64,000 nt of DNA from JAJRPT01 sp964465945 (GCA_964465945.1 CAYXMM010000003.1:124001-188000), one strand, 5' to 3'; counted from the stretch's first letter, positions 43,046 to 51,767 are shown. Made by a program: numbers and translations. Notes: generated by a model from the sequence alone, not told the origin.

Positions 43046-44191
43046 TCACTCAGTCAAATTATCTTTTCTTTTCCCTTTAAATAACTCATACTTATTAAAT
43101 CTTGCTTCGAGATTTCCATTAAATAGTTTGATTTTTTTTGCTGGCTTTAAGCCAATAAATTTTAACGCTTCAAAATTTGCAGAGATTATCCAGCCAGTAT
43201 GATTCGGGAAGTTAAATTTTAATGCTTTGCCAATTTTACTATATAAATCATTTATGTTTTCTAATTCTAAACGTGTGTCATAAGGTGGATTTATAATCAT
43301 TATTCCAGTTTCATGCTTTGGTGATAACTGGCTAATGTCAGTTACTTTAACGACAATGTTTGAAAAGAAATCATTTCCTGCAATAATTTCTCTTAAAATA
43401 TCAATTGATTTTTTTGATAAGTCTGTTGCGTAAATTGGGGTGTTATTTTGGGTGATTTTTGAGTTTGCTTCTTTTTTTATGCTTGAAAATAATTTACTAT
43501 CGTAATCTTTCCAGCCCATAAAGCCAAATTGTTTTCTAAAATAACCAGCAGGAATATTTTTTTGAATTAATGCTGCTTCGCATACTATTGTCCCTGAACC
43601 AGTCATTGGGTCATATAGTGGAGTATCACCTTTGTAGTCTGCTAATTTAAGCATTCCAGATGCTAAAACTTCCGATAAGTTTGCTTCTAAAACTTTTGAG
43701 CGATAACCTCTTTTATGAAGTGATTCGCCTGAAGCATCTAATAGAACTGATACATCAGAATTAGATATATGTAGATTAAATTGATAGTCGGGGTTTTCAA
43801 TTGAAACACTCGGTCTTCTTCCGTATTTTTCTCTAAATCTGTCTGCAATAGCATCTTTCATTTTTAAAGAAACATACTTTGTGTGATTAAAATTTCGAGA
43901 GTTTACTGTTGAGAATATAGCGAATGTATTAGTTACGTCAAACAAAGACTCCCACTCATAATTAAAGCATTCTTTATAAAGGTCGTCTTCGTTTCTTGCA
44001 TTAAATGATACCAATTCAACTAAAACTTTAATTGATAAACGTGATAAATAATTTACTTTGTATAATAATTCTAAATCGCCTTCAAACTCTACTGCTCTAT
44101 TCAGAATAATACAATCAACTGCACCAATTTCTTCAAGTTCCGACTTTAAAAGTTCTTCTAATCCATATAATGTTTTAGCAATTATTTTCAT
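43046..44191 (-). CDS. THUMP-domain class I rRNA methyltransferase (RlmL-type)
   Basis: This 381-residue protein has an N-terminal THUMP domain (about 45-155) and a Rossmann methylase domain with DPMTGSGTIVCEAAL (194-208) and the catalytic NPPY (301-304). It corresponds to the N2-guanine methylating half of RlmL (G2445 of 23S rRNA in E. coli), without the RlmK half. Proteins of this size are frequent in Bacteroidota and Gram-positives. Its ATG overlaps the murA stop by one base (TAATG), so it is translated with murA. Confidence 0.9.
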   Translation of the reverse strand: MKIIAKTLYGLEELLKSELEEIGAVDCIILNRAVEFEGDLELLYKVNYLSRLSIKVLVELVSFNARNEDDLYKECFNYEWESLFDVTNTFAIFSTVNSRNFNHTKYVSLKMKDAIADRFREKYGRRPSVSIENPDYQFNLHISNSDVSVLLDASGESLHKRGYRSKVLEANLSEVLASGMLKLADYKGDTPLYDPMTGSGTIVCEAALIQKNIPAGYFRKQFGFMGWKDYDSKLFSSIKKEANSKITQNNTPIYATDLSKKSIDILREIIAGNDFFSNIVVKVTDISQLSPKHETGIMIINPPYDTRLELENINDLYSKIGKALKFNFPNHTGWIISANFEALKFIGLKPAKKIKLFNGNLEARFNKYELFKGKRKDNLTE

Positions 44192-45459
44192 TAAAATTCT
44201 TCTGTTTTTACTCTTTTTATATTTGCTCCCATCTCAATAAGCTTATTTTCCATTAACTCATAACCTCTATCAAGGTGATAAATTCTAAGAATATCAGTTT
44301 TACCTTCTGCTACTAAACCCGCTAAAACTAATGCTGCCGATGCGCGTAAATCTGAACTCATCACTGCTGCACCTGATAATTTCTTACCGCCTCTAATAAT
44401 TGCAGAGTTATCAGCTAATTCAATATCAGCACCTAATCTATTTAATTCAGGAACGTGCTTAAATCTATCCGTATAAATATTATCTGTGATTTTGCTTGTT
44501 CCATCGGATAAAAGCATATAGGCATTCCATTGAGCTTGAACATCTGTAGGGAAGCCCGGATAAACTGAAGTCGTAATATCTGTTGGCTTTGGCAATCCAT
44601 TCATACTCAATACTATTGTATCTTGATTAACATCAACTTCGCAACCTGATTCTTCTAATTTATCAATTACTGCTGCTAAATGGTATGGATTAACATTTGT
44701 CATCTCAATTTTACCCTGTGTCATTGCTGTTGCAATAAGATAAGTAGCTGCTTCAATTCTATCTGGTATATTTGTTTCATCGCAAGATTTTAATTCATCA
44801 ACTCCTTCAATTTCAATAGTTGATGTGCCTAAGCCATCAATTTTCGCTCCCATTTTCATTAAAAAACGACCAAGTGCAGTTATTTCTGGCTCTATTGCTG
44901 CATTTGTAATTCTTGTTGAGCCGGACGCTAAGCTTGCTGCCATTAACACATTACCTGTTGCTCCAACGCTTGAAATATCAAAATGAATTTTACCACCCGA
45001 TAGTCTGCCATTTTTGGCTTTTGCTATTACATAACCTGCTTCTAATTCAATTTCGGCACCTAATTTTTCCATTCCCTTTAGATGTAAATCCACTGGACGG
45101 GGTCCCCAAGCACAACCACCAGGTAATGAAACCTTTGCATATCCGTGTCTTGCTAAAATTGGGCCTAAGACATAGAATGAAGCACGCATTTTTTTTACTT
45201 GTTCATAAGAAGCAAACGTGCCATTCGCTTCACGTGTATCCACAAAAAGCTCATTCCCATTTAATTCACAAAAAGCGCCTAATTCGCTCATCAAGCGTGA
45301 TAAGGTCCATACATCTCGCAAGTTTGGAGTATTGTGAAGTCGGTAAGTTCCTTGTGCGAGTAGCATTGCAGGGATTAGTGCAATAGAGCAGTTTTTTGAG
45401 CCGGATACTTTTATTTTTCCGTTCAATTTGCTTCCACCTTCGATTACAAATTTATCCAT
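44191..45459 (-). CDS. murA: UDP-N-acetylglucosamine 1-carboxyvinyltransferase
   Basis: MurA adds enolpyruvate to UDP-GlcNAc, the first committed step of peptidoglycan synthesis. The ATG at 45459 gives 422 residues starting MDKFVIEGG, as expected; the open frame continues 57 codons upstream but that part is not conserved. The fosfomycin-reactive Cys116 lies in LPGGCAWGPRPVDLHLKGME. Other landmarks are KVSGSKN at the start and YTDRFKHVPELNRLGADI near the end. A TAATTTTG box lies 24-31 nt before the ATG. Confidence 0.97.
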   Translation of the reverse strand: MDKFVIEGGSKLNGKIKVSGSKNCSIALIPAMLLAQGTYRLHNTPNLRDVWTLSRLMSELGAFCELNGNELFVDTREANGTFASYEQVKKMRASFYVLGPILARHGYAKVSLPGGCAWGPRPVDLHLKGMEKLGAEIELEAGYVIAKAKNGRLSGGKIHFDISSVGATGNVLMAASLASGSTRITNAAIEPEITALGRFLMKMGAKIDGLGTSTIEIEGVDELKSCDETNIPDRIEAATYLIATAMTQGKIEMTNVNPYHLAAVIDKLEESGCEVDVNQDTIVLSMNGLPKPTDITTSVYPGFPTDVQAQWNAYMLLSDGTSKITDNIYTDRFKHVPELNRLGADIELADNSAIIRGGKKLSGAAVMSSDLRASAALVLAGLVAEGKTDILRIYHLDRGYELMENKLIEMGANIKRVKTEEF

Positions 45460-45482
45460 TAAAATAATTTTTAATAAAAGAA

Positions 45483-45490
45483 CAAAATTA
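45483..45490 (-). promoter_or_regulatory. -7 box of murA promoter
   Basis: On the minus strand this is TAATTTTG, matching TAnnTTTG. Confidence 0.5.
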
Positions 45491-45576
45491 AGGAATTTTT
45501 GGAATTGGTGGTGATTGCGAATTAAAAAATTAGATTGTGAAAAAATTAAGGAGTATTTAAAAATTAAATTAATGCT

Positions 45577-45584
45577 TAAATTTG
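45577..45584 (+). promoter_or_regulatory. -7 box ahead of the flavoprotein/radical SAM operon
   Basis: TAAATTTG matches TAnnTTTG and lies 27-34 nt before the ATG at 45611. AAGG follows at 45596-45599 as a possible ribosome site. Confidence 0.45.
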
Positions 45585-45610
45585 AAAATAGAAATAAGGT
45601 TTGAATTAAA

Positions 45611-46456
45611 ATGTTTGATTGTATAATCATTGGTGCTGGTCCGGCAGGTGTTGCTGCCTCAATTTTTCTTAAAAGAGCTGGGTTTAATATACTTTTGATT
45701 GAGAAGTATGAGATTGGAGGGTTAATAAGGAATGCTTATGAGATAGAAAATTATCTGGGTTATCGAAGAATATCTGGAATAAAATTTGTTGAATTGCTTA
45801 AAAATCAAGTGGCTTATAATAAAGTGGAGATTATTTATGACGAGGTAGTGAGTTTTGATTTTAATGGGTATTTCAGTGTTAGGACAAAGACAGGTTTGTA
45901 TTCTGCAAAGACTCTTTTAATTGCAACGGGGACGCAGCCAAAAAAAATAGAAATTATAAGCGATGGCTTAATACCTCAAAAGAAGATTTTTTATCATATT
46001 TCAGAACTTCCTACACATATTATAAATAAAGATATTATTATTATTGGAGGTGGTGATATTGCATTTGATTATGCTCTGAGTTTGAATAAAAGGGGACATA
46101 ATGTGAGTATATTATCAAGAAGTAAAGTTAAGTGTATTAAAATGTTGAAAGAAAAAGTAGGGCAAATAGGTTTAGATATTATAGAAAGTTGTATTTTTGA
46201 AAAATTATCTGTTAAAAAAGATAAATTACTCTTATATACGAATACTAATAAATATTTGATTGATTATTTATTTGTGGCGATAGGGCGAGAAGAATGTAAG
46301 CCAAATATGGGTTTTGACAAACATGAATTGTGCTATTTTATTGGCGATGTTAGTAATATTGGGTATAGGCAAATGTCTATTGCAACTGGCGATGCTTTGT
46401 TAAAATCTATGAAAATCGAACAATTTTTAAAAAATAAAGGTGAAGAATGGAAATAG
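45611..46456 (+). CDS. TrxR-like FAD/NAD(P)-binding oxidoreductase without redox cysteines
   Basis: The 281-residue protein has the fold order of thioredoxin reductase: FAD loop GAGPAG (8-13), ATGTQP (105-110), NAD(P) loop GGGDIA (146-151) and FIGD (243-246) near the end. In true TrxR a CxxC precedes the NAD(P) loop by about ten residues; here that place reads HISELPT, so no disulfide chemistry is possible. It may reduce or oxidise a small substrate or pass electrons to the next gene product. The last ten bases overlap the radical SAM gene, the first sign of a tight three-gene operon. Confidence 0.85.
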   Translation: MFDCIIIGAGPAGVAASIFLKRAGFNILLIEKYEIGGLIRNAYEIENYLGYRRISGIKFVELLKNQVAYNKVEIIYDEVVSFDFNGYFSVRTKTGLYSAKTLLIATGTQPKKIEIISDGLIPQKKIFYHISELPTHIINKDIIIIGGGDIAFDYALSLNKRGHNVSILSRSKVKCIKMLKEKVGQIGLDIIESCIFEKLSVKKDKLLLYTNTNKYLIDYLFVAIGREECKPNMGFDKHELCYFIGDVSNIGYRQMSIATGDALLKSMKIEQFLKNKGEEWK

Positions 46457-47337
46457 TTAGACAAGTTGGGAAAGATGAAATTGCAAATGTATTTATAGCT
46501 AAGATGAATAATAAATTAGTTGAGTTTGCAGAATCATTGGAATATCCAAAATCTATTGAAGAGAAATGGGTTCTGACTATATCGTGTCTATTTGGCTGTC
46601 CGGTGCAATGCTTAATGTGTGATGCAGGGCAAAATTATTATGGGAAGATGTCTAGAAGTGAAATTATTTTACAGATAAAATATATGGTGCTACGTAGGTT
46701 TCCGGATGGGAATGTACCAGTTAAAAAATTTAAAATTCAATTTGCGAGGATGGGTGAACCTGTTTATAATCCTGATGTATTGGAAGTATTAAGCGAATTA
46801 CCGACTTTATTTAATGCTCCAGGTTTAATTCCTTCTGTTTCGACCATAGGCCCTAAAAATTCCAAGTATTTTTTAGATAGAATAACTGATATAAAGGATA
46901 AGTTTTATGGAAATGGGCGTTTTCAGTTACAATTTTCAATCCACACAACAGATGTTGAAAAGCGTGATAAGTTGATACCTATTAAAAAAATGTCATTTAC
47001 TGAGATTGCTCAATTTTCAGATAAATTTGTTAAGAATAATGATAGAAAAATAACTTTAAATTTTATTGTTATGGAAGATTATCCTATTGTTCCAGAAATT
47101 ATTAAAAATTATTTTGATCCAAGTAAGTTTATGATTAAACTTACTCCATTAAATCCTACGCTTAATGCGAGTTCAAATAATTTAAAAAGTAAATTAGACC
47201 CTCTGAATGATAAAACAATTTCAGATTTGGTTGAAAAACTCAAGGCAATGAACTTCGACAATGTTGTAAGTATTGGGAATTTAGAGGAAAACAATATAGG
47301 AAGTAATTGCGGGCAATATATTACACTTGCTAATTAA
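46447..47337 (+). CDS. Compact RlmN/Cfr-like radical SAM enzyme
   Basis: The 296-residue protein carries the radical SAM cluster motif CPVQCLMC (Cys51, Cys55, Cys58). It also shows the RlmN/Cfr landmarks: ARMGEP (100-105; RlmN has MGMGEP), SIHTTDVEKRDKLIP (164-178; RlmN has SLHA...R..L.P) and SNCGQ with Cys288 near the end, equivalent to the methylated Cys of RlmN (ACGQL). It is shorter than RlmN (about 350-400) and lacks the N-terminal RNA-binding domain. A base-methylating or related methyl-transfer reaction is likely; the substrate is not known. It overlaps both neighbours. Confidence 0.82.
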   Translation: MEIVRQVGKDEIANVFIAKMNNKLVEFAESLEYPKSIEEKWVLTISCLFGCPVQCLMCDAGQNYYGKMSRSEIILQIKYMVLRRFPDGNVPVKKFKIQFARMGEPVYNPDVLEVLSELPTLFNAPGLIPSVSTIGPKNSKYFLDRITDIKDKFYGNGRFQLQFSIHTTDVEKRDKLIPIKKMSFTEIAQFSDKFVKNNDRKITLNFIVMEDYPIVPEIIKNYFDPSKFMIKLTPLNPTLNASSNNLKSKLDPLNDKTISDLVEKLKAMNFDNVVSIGNLEENNIGSNCGQYITLAN

Positions 47338-47996
47338 TGGAATTTGTTGACATAAATATAAACAACTTTGCTGAACGTTCAAGGGAATGGGAGAGATACT
47401 ATCTTCAAAATAAATATTTTAATTTAGAATGCAAAATTACAGATACAATTTTATTAGTGATTGATATGCAGGATTACTTTTTAGAACGTTCCTCTCCCGC
47501 TTATTTTAAAAATGCTGAACTAATTCTTGATAATATTAATAATTTAATAGATTTTGCAAGGCGAAATAATATTAAGATTATTTATACTTTGCAAGAAAAC
47601 AAGAAAAATGATAATATGAGTTCAATGGAAAGATGGTGGAAATATTTACCTCGTGATATTAAGCATAGATTACATAAAGGAATACAACTTAGTGAAAGTC
47701 CTGATATAGTAGTTAAAGAGACTTATTCAGCTTTTGTCAATACTAACTTAGAAGAAAGTCTAAAGATAGCAGGGATTAAAAATATTATTATTTGCGGCAT
47801 TAAAACAAATTTATGTTGTGAGACAACTGCGAGGGATGCCTTTCTGCGTAATTTTAATGTTGTTATTGTTGCAGATGCAACAATAACTAATAATGAGTTT
47901 ATGCAGGTGGCGTCTCTTGTAAACTTATCTTATGGATTCGCAAAAATTATCTATGGCTCACAAGTTGATACACTGTTTACTCATTGTTTGATTTAA
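47337..47996 (+). CDS. Isochorismatase-family cysteine hydrolase
   Basis: The 219-residue protein has the triad of the family: Asp43 (LLVIDMQDYF), Lys127 (DIVVKETYSAF) and Cys160 (GIKTNLCCETTARDAF). Members hydrolyse isochorismate, nicotinamide, N-carbamoyl amides or related substrates; the sequence does not decide which. The ATG overlaps the stop of the radical SAM gene by one base (TAATG). The unusual Trp/Arg-rich insertion SSMERWWKYLPRDIKHRLH (95-113) probably shapes the pocket. Its stop overlaps the convergent membrane-protein gene by 4 nt. Confidence 0.88.
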   Translation: MEFVDININNFAERSREWERYYLQNKYFNLECKITDTILLVIDMQDYFLERSSPAYFKNAELILDNINNLIDFARRNNIKIIYTLQENKKNDNMSSMERWWKYLPRDIKHRLHKGIQLSESPDIVVKETYSAFVNTNLEESLKIAGIKNIIICGIKTNLCCETTARDAFLRNFNVVIVADATITNNEFMQVASLVNLSYGFAKIIYGSQVDTLFTHCLI

Positions 47997-48544
47997 TGTC
48001 CCTGCTCTTTCTGCTTATCAACATTGCTTACAGGTCTAAAAACAAATAAAAATACGAGCGTAAGCTTAGCTAAGAATGAGAAGCCAGACATCACAGAAAA
48101 GGTGGTGCTTTGATACATTTCAATGAAAAAAGCATTGATTGAGCCGTCTGAGAATGTATTAACTCCGTCAAGGAATATTGCCATTGATAAACGGACTTGC
48201 TGAAAGTTGCTGTAAAAGTCTAAGCCGTAACTTATGAAAAACATTGCGATAGATATGAATAGCCAGTTGCGTTCTTTGACTTTTTTTCTTAGGAAAAATA
48301 TGGAAATTATACCTAAAATAAATGATACTATATAGGAATAATACTTAACTGGCATTAAAAAAGCGTAATTTTTTATTGTTATAAATGATACTTCTTCGCT
48401 TGCTGATAGTAAAAAATTTCCTTGTGGGTCTATATCAAACACAGAGTATGCGAGCTGATTTAAAATAACGTCTGATGCAAAGTATTGCATAAATGATAAT
48501 AGAAATATACTTAAGATTAACTTTTGTAAAAAATTGAATTTCAT
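47993..48544 (-). CDS. Four-helix membrane protein of unknown function
   Basis: The 183-residue protein has four hydrophobic segments (about 6-24, 62-84, 92-112, 150-172) and a short charged tail ending KQKEQGH. The first loop (QLAYSVFDIDPQGNFLLSASEE) is periplasmic if the N-terminus is inside. No family motif is recognised. It converges with the isochorismatase-type gene, sharing 4 nt, and has no clear partner. It could be a DUF4293-like small membrane protein but the match is weak. Confidence 0.6.
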   Translation of the reverse strand: MKFNFLQKLILSIFLLSFMQYFASDVILNQLAYSVFDIDPQGNFLLSASEEVSFITIKNYAFLMPVKYYSYIVSFILGIISIFFLRKKVKERNWLFISIAMFFISYGLDFYSNFQQVRLSMAIFLDGVNTFSDGSINAFFIEMYQSTTFSVMSGFSFLAKLTLVFLFVFRPVSNVDKQKEQGH

Positions 48545-48684
48545 AAATTTGACTATCCTTAAAAAACAAAAATAAGCATATTTTAATAAATTTTAAATTA
48601 ATATATTATTGATTTTTTTTCTTTCATTTTATCAATATCTAAATCCTAACGAAATTTGCCGTTTTGAAATTAAATATTTAGATA

Positions 48685-49299
48685 ATGGATAATTTAGACA
48701 TATATAAAATAATAGATAAATGCTCGGAAGGAAGATGGAAAAGGGCAGAACACCTCGATAGGATTATTGAATTACTTTTAAAAATAGAATCAAGAGAAAC
48801 GAGATTTGCAATAGTTAATATGCCCCCAAGACACGGGAAATCTCAACTTATTAGTGTTTATTTTCCAGTTTGGTATATGCTTAAAAATCCGAATCACAAG
48901 ATTATAATTACAAGTTATAATTCAAGTTTTAGCTCTCAATTCGGCACGGAAATACTTGATATATTAGAAAATAATGATTTTGGAATTAAATTATCAAAAC
49001 GAAATAAATCCAAAAATTATATTAAAATAGATGGAACATCCGGCTCGTTGAGTTTCGTTGGGGCAGGAGCATCACTCACAGGTAAAGGTGCTGACTTATT
49101 AATTATTGATGACCCTTTTAAAAATAACACTGAAGCGGAAAGTTTTGTAATTCAAGAAAAGATTTGGAATTGGTTTTTAACAACGGCATATACTCGATTG
49201 GAAAAAGATGGAGTTTTAATTATTGTAATGACAAGGTGGCATAAAGAAGATTTGTGCGGCAAGATTATTAAGAAGTTTAAGTTGGATGGTGGGGGATAA
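48685..49299 (+). CDS. Truncated phage terminase large subunit (ATPase half only)
   Basis: The 204-residue protein matches the N-terminal ATPase of the phage DNA-packaging motor: Walker A in MPPRHGKSQL (46-55), coupling region IIITSYNSSFSSQFG, Walker B LLIIDDP (138-144) and VMTRWHKEDLCGKI (181-194). Full terminases have 450-550 residues with an RNase-H nuclease domain, which is missing: the chain ends KKFKLDGGG at a G run, and the other frames beyond do not continue the family. No other phage gene is nearby. It is most likely a prophage relic, or a domesticated ATPase. Confidence 0.8.
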   Translation: MDNLDIYKIIDKCSEGRWKRAEHLDRIIELLLKIESRETRFAIVNMPPRHGKSQLISVYFPVWYMLKNPNHKIIITSYNSSFSSQFGTEILDILENNDFGIKLSKRNKSKNYIKIDGTSGSLSFVGAGASLTGKGADLLIIDDPFKNNTEAESFVIQEKIWNWFLTTAYTRLEKDGVLIIVMTRWHKEDLCGKIIKKFKLDGGG

Positions 49300-49338
49300 T
49301 CTGTTCGATTCAACTATGCATAATTTATTTAAAAAAAA

Positions 49339-49366
49339 AAAACACACTTCGTTAAAAGTGTGTTTT
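49339..49366. terminator. Bidirectional terminator
   Basis: AAAACACACTT and AAGTGTGTTTT form an 11-bp stem with a 6-nt loop between the convergent terminase remnant and LRR genes. Confidence 0.85.
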
Positions 49367-49391
49367 TTTTAGATTATTAAATTTTGTAATA

Positions 49392-51293
49392 TTATCTCGG
49401 CTCTTTAATTTCCAATTTGTGAAAGAGTTCGCCAGTTTCTAAACATTTATACCTTACAACTATTTGTCTATTGTATATTTCTGTTTGGTTTAGTTTGTTG
49501 CCTAATAAGTCGTAATATTCTATTGGAATGATGTTTTTACAATCAATTATTAGACTTTCAACACTAAGTTTTTTAATATTAACAGGAGGATATTGATATT
49601 CAAAATCGCAATATTTTGAGTATGCTCTTATTTGGTAATTACCAACCTCTGGAATATAATCCCAAATAGAAAGCCCTGTTTCTACAAAGTCATTTCCATC
49701 ATATTTAAAAACTTTGTAAGTGAAAATGCTTGTGTCTAAACCATCAATTTCAAATTTATTTGTGTTTTCGTTGAAGAAGGTAGTGAAAGAATTATTTTGA
49801 TTAATACTATTGTAGAAAATTACATCGAAAACATCAGTTCCTGAGTATCTAAAATAACTTGTATCAGTTTCGTCATGTTTAGAAAACTCTAAGATATGGG
49901 TAGGATGAATTAAATTACTTAACCGACTTTCATTAATCGCATCCTCACAATATAATGCCATTTCGTTTGGTGAAATTTTATTATTATTAATTCTAACAAA
50001 AGTTGTAGGGTTAACCTTTAAAGAGTCAAATAATTTATCAAATTGATTTCCTTCTAAATTAAGATTAGAAAGATTTACGGCAATAACACTTGGCATTTGA
50101 CCTGAAAACTTATTAGCACCTAAGTTTAAACATTCTAAATTTTCATTGTTAATTTCGAAATTAATTTCACCATCTAACATATTATGACTTAAATCAATAT
50201 ATCTTAATTTATTGCTTTTGAATAAGTTTGGGTCTAAATTTCCAGTAAAAAATGCTCTACTAAAATCTAAATATTTTAAATTTGGTGTTATAAAAACAGG
50301 TAGTTTACTTGACATATCAGAAAAACTAAAATCAAAATATTCCAAATTATCAAGTTTAATTGTATCAGAAATTGAATCAAATCGATTTGAACCAATTCTT
50401 AAAAATTTTAATTTTGGAGTGTTAAGCTTTGGAAATTTTCCTTTAAATAAATTAGATTGAAGTTCTAAAAACTCTAAATTTGGAAAGTTTAGTTCAGGTA
50501 TTTCTGCGTTTAAATATGTATTTGCAATAGAAAGAGATTTTACATTTTTTAAATAAGATAACACTTGATTTATATCAGTTCCTTCTAGCCACATATTAAA
50601 TTTTATTCCATTCAAAGGAGGGTAATAATCATCACAAATTTTAAATTCTTCAACATTTTCTAAATTAGAAATACTTAATGTCGTACTTAATTTTGAACCG
50701 ATTATTTTAAAAGTTTTGCATTTTGGAAGATTTATATTAACTAGGTCAAAATTATTTAGAAAAAGGTAGAAGTCTAATACTTCGAGGTTTTGAAATTGAT
50801 TCAAATCAATGGTTGTAGTAAATTCAACATAATGAGATTTGAATACTTTTAAGTTTGGGGCGAAAAATTGCTTTTCATTATCAATCAAGTCACATCCACT
50901 AATACGGAGTTCTTCTAATTTAGAAAATGTACCAGAAATAAATCGACCTCTGTTAAGTGTGCGTGATGGATTATATGAACCTGGCTGAACAATCATTTCA
51001 TCAAAATTTAAAACTTTGAATTTATAAATTCCAATTTCTTCACCCTTAATAGTTGTATCTCTATCAAACGTTATTCTAACTTTTGGTAAATTTGAGTGAA
51101 TAAAATCTTCGTTCGGGTAAATTTTGCCAAAATACAATTTAGAAAAATCATCTCTATACCACATTGAAGAGTCGGTTGAATAGTAGAAATTTTTGATTGA
51201 ACTTAATTCTAAACTATCCAACATTACCCTTTTTGAAAGGGCGATGTTGGTTGTGAATAATATTACTATGAAAATTAATATTGATTTAGCCAT
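49392..51293 (-). CDS. Secreted leucine-rich-repeat protein
   Basis: The 633-residue protein has a signal peptide (MAKSILIFIVILFTTNIALS) and about a dozen irregular leucine-rich repeats from 100 to 440, such as LKNVKSLSIANTYLNAEIPEL, NLEFLELQSNLFKGKFPKLN (written here in parts) and LRYIDLSHNMLDGEI. The C-terminus (IEYYDLLGNKLNQTEIYNRQ, then LFHKLEIKEPR) looks like a short or diverged T9SS sorting domain. It is probably exposed at the cell surface for binding. AAAGGAA stands 7 nt before the ATG. Confidence 0.82.
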   Translation of the reverse strand: MAKSILIFIVILFTTNIALSKRVMLDSLELSSIKNFYYSTDSSMWYRDDFSKLYFGKIYPNEDFIHSNLPKVRITFDRDTTIKGEEIGIYKFKVLNFDEMIVQPGSYNPSRTLNRGRFISGTFSKLEELRISGCDLIDNEKQFFAPNLKVFKSHYVEFTTTIDLNQFQNLEVLDFYLFLNNFDLVNINLPKCKTFKIIGSKLSTTLSISNLENVEEFKICDDYYPPLNGIKFNMWLEGTDINQVLSYLKNVKSLSIANTYLNAEIPELNFPNLEFLELQSNLFKGKFPKLNTPKLKFLRIGSNRFDSISDTIKLDNLEYFDFSFSDMSSKLPVFITPNLKYLDFSRAFFTGNLDPNLFKSNKLRYIDLSHNMLDGEINFEINNENLECLNLGANKFSGQMPSVIAVNLSNLNLEGNQFDKLFDSLKVNPTTFVRINNNKISPNEMALYCEDAINESRLSNLIHPTHILEFSKHDETDTSYFRYSGTDVFDVIFYNSINQNNSFTTFFNENTNKFEIDGLDTSIFTYKVFKYDGNDFVETGLSIWDYIPEVGNYQIRAYSKYCDFEYQYPPVNIKKLSVESLIIDCKNIIPIEYYDLLGNKLNQTEIYNRQIVVRYKCLETGELFHKLEIKEPR

Positions 51294-51469
51294 TTTTTAT
51301 TCCTTTAATAATTTGAATACTTGTATTCTATTTTCGTTGTTTTTATTTAAATTAGTTAAACTGATAGATTTTTCTCCACCTAAATTTTTGTTTAAATAAA
51401 TTAAATAAATCCCAAATTTCATAGTAAATTTTTGAAAATATGAAGTGCGATAAATACTGAATTTCTTTT

Positions 51470-51542
51470 TTCGGAAGTATGTATAAAATACGCAAATACG
51501 CAAATACGCAAATACGTTATTATAAGGAGTTAGAGTAATATG
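51470..51542 (+). repeat. Intergenic element copy B with ACGCAAAT tandem core
   Basis: The left end TTCGGAAGTATGTATAAA and right end TATAAGGAGTTAGAG plus TAATATG match copy A at 9580-9640. The core is three ACGCAAAT units (51490-51513) plus ACG, in place of the (TA)n of copy A. Confidence 0.55.
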
Positions 51543-51696
51543 TTCAAAATAAAAAAACATAAATCAAATTTACTTTTTTTATATACCATTACAGTTAATA
51601 CAAAAATAATAAATTTATTTTAAGAAACAAATATTAATTCAAACTTTGGCACAGAATTTTACATACTATACTTCAGATTTTAATATTGAAAATCTC

Positions 51697-51711
51697 TGTC
51701 ATTGTGGCAGT
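51697..51711 (+). promoter_or_regulatory. Candidate heat-shock operator upstream of dnaK
   Basis: CTGTCA-TTG-TGGCAG is an inverted repeat with one mismatch, 57-71 nt before the dnaK ATG. No CIRCE (TTAGCACTC...GAGTGCTAA) is present. Similar CTGxCA/TGxCAG palindromes precede chaperone genes in some Bacteroidota (recalled). Confidence 0.35.
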
Positions 51712-51767
51712 TTAATTATGACAAATAAATATTTATGACAAAATTACATTAAAAGGAGTGTAAAATT

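Larger units (their letters stand above)
51294..51767. other. Gene-free stretch with repeat element and dnaK control region
   Basis: No real gene is seen. It contains element copy B (51470-51542), AT-rich spacer, and upstream of dnaK an inverted repeat at 51697-51711. Confidence 0.6.

Noticed and set aside
45460..45630. N-terminal extension of MurA by 57 residues
   Set aside because: MurA proteins begin MDKFVIxGG; the extension is non-conserved, hydrophobic low-complexity sequence and overlaps the murA promoter and the divergent gene start.
51490..51516. Tandem ACGCAAAT units as a CRISPR array
   Set aside because: The units are 8 nt, adjoining and without spacers, and there are no cas genes; it is a short tandem repeat.
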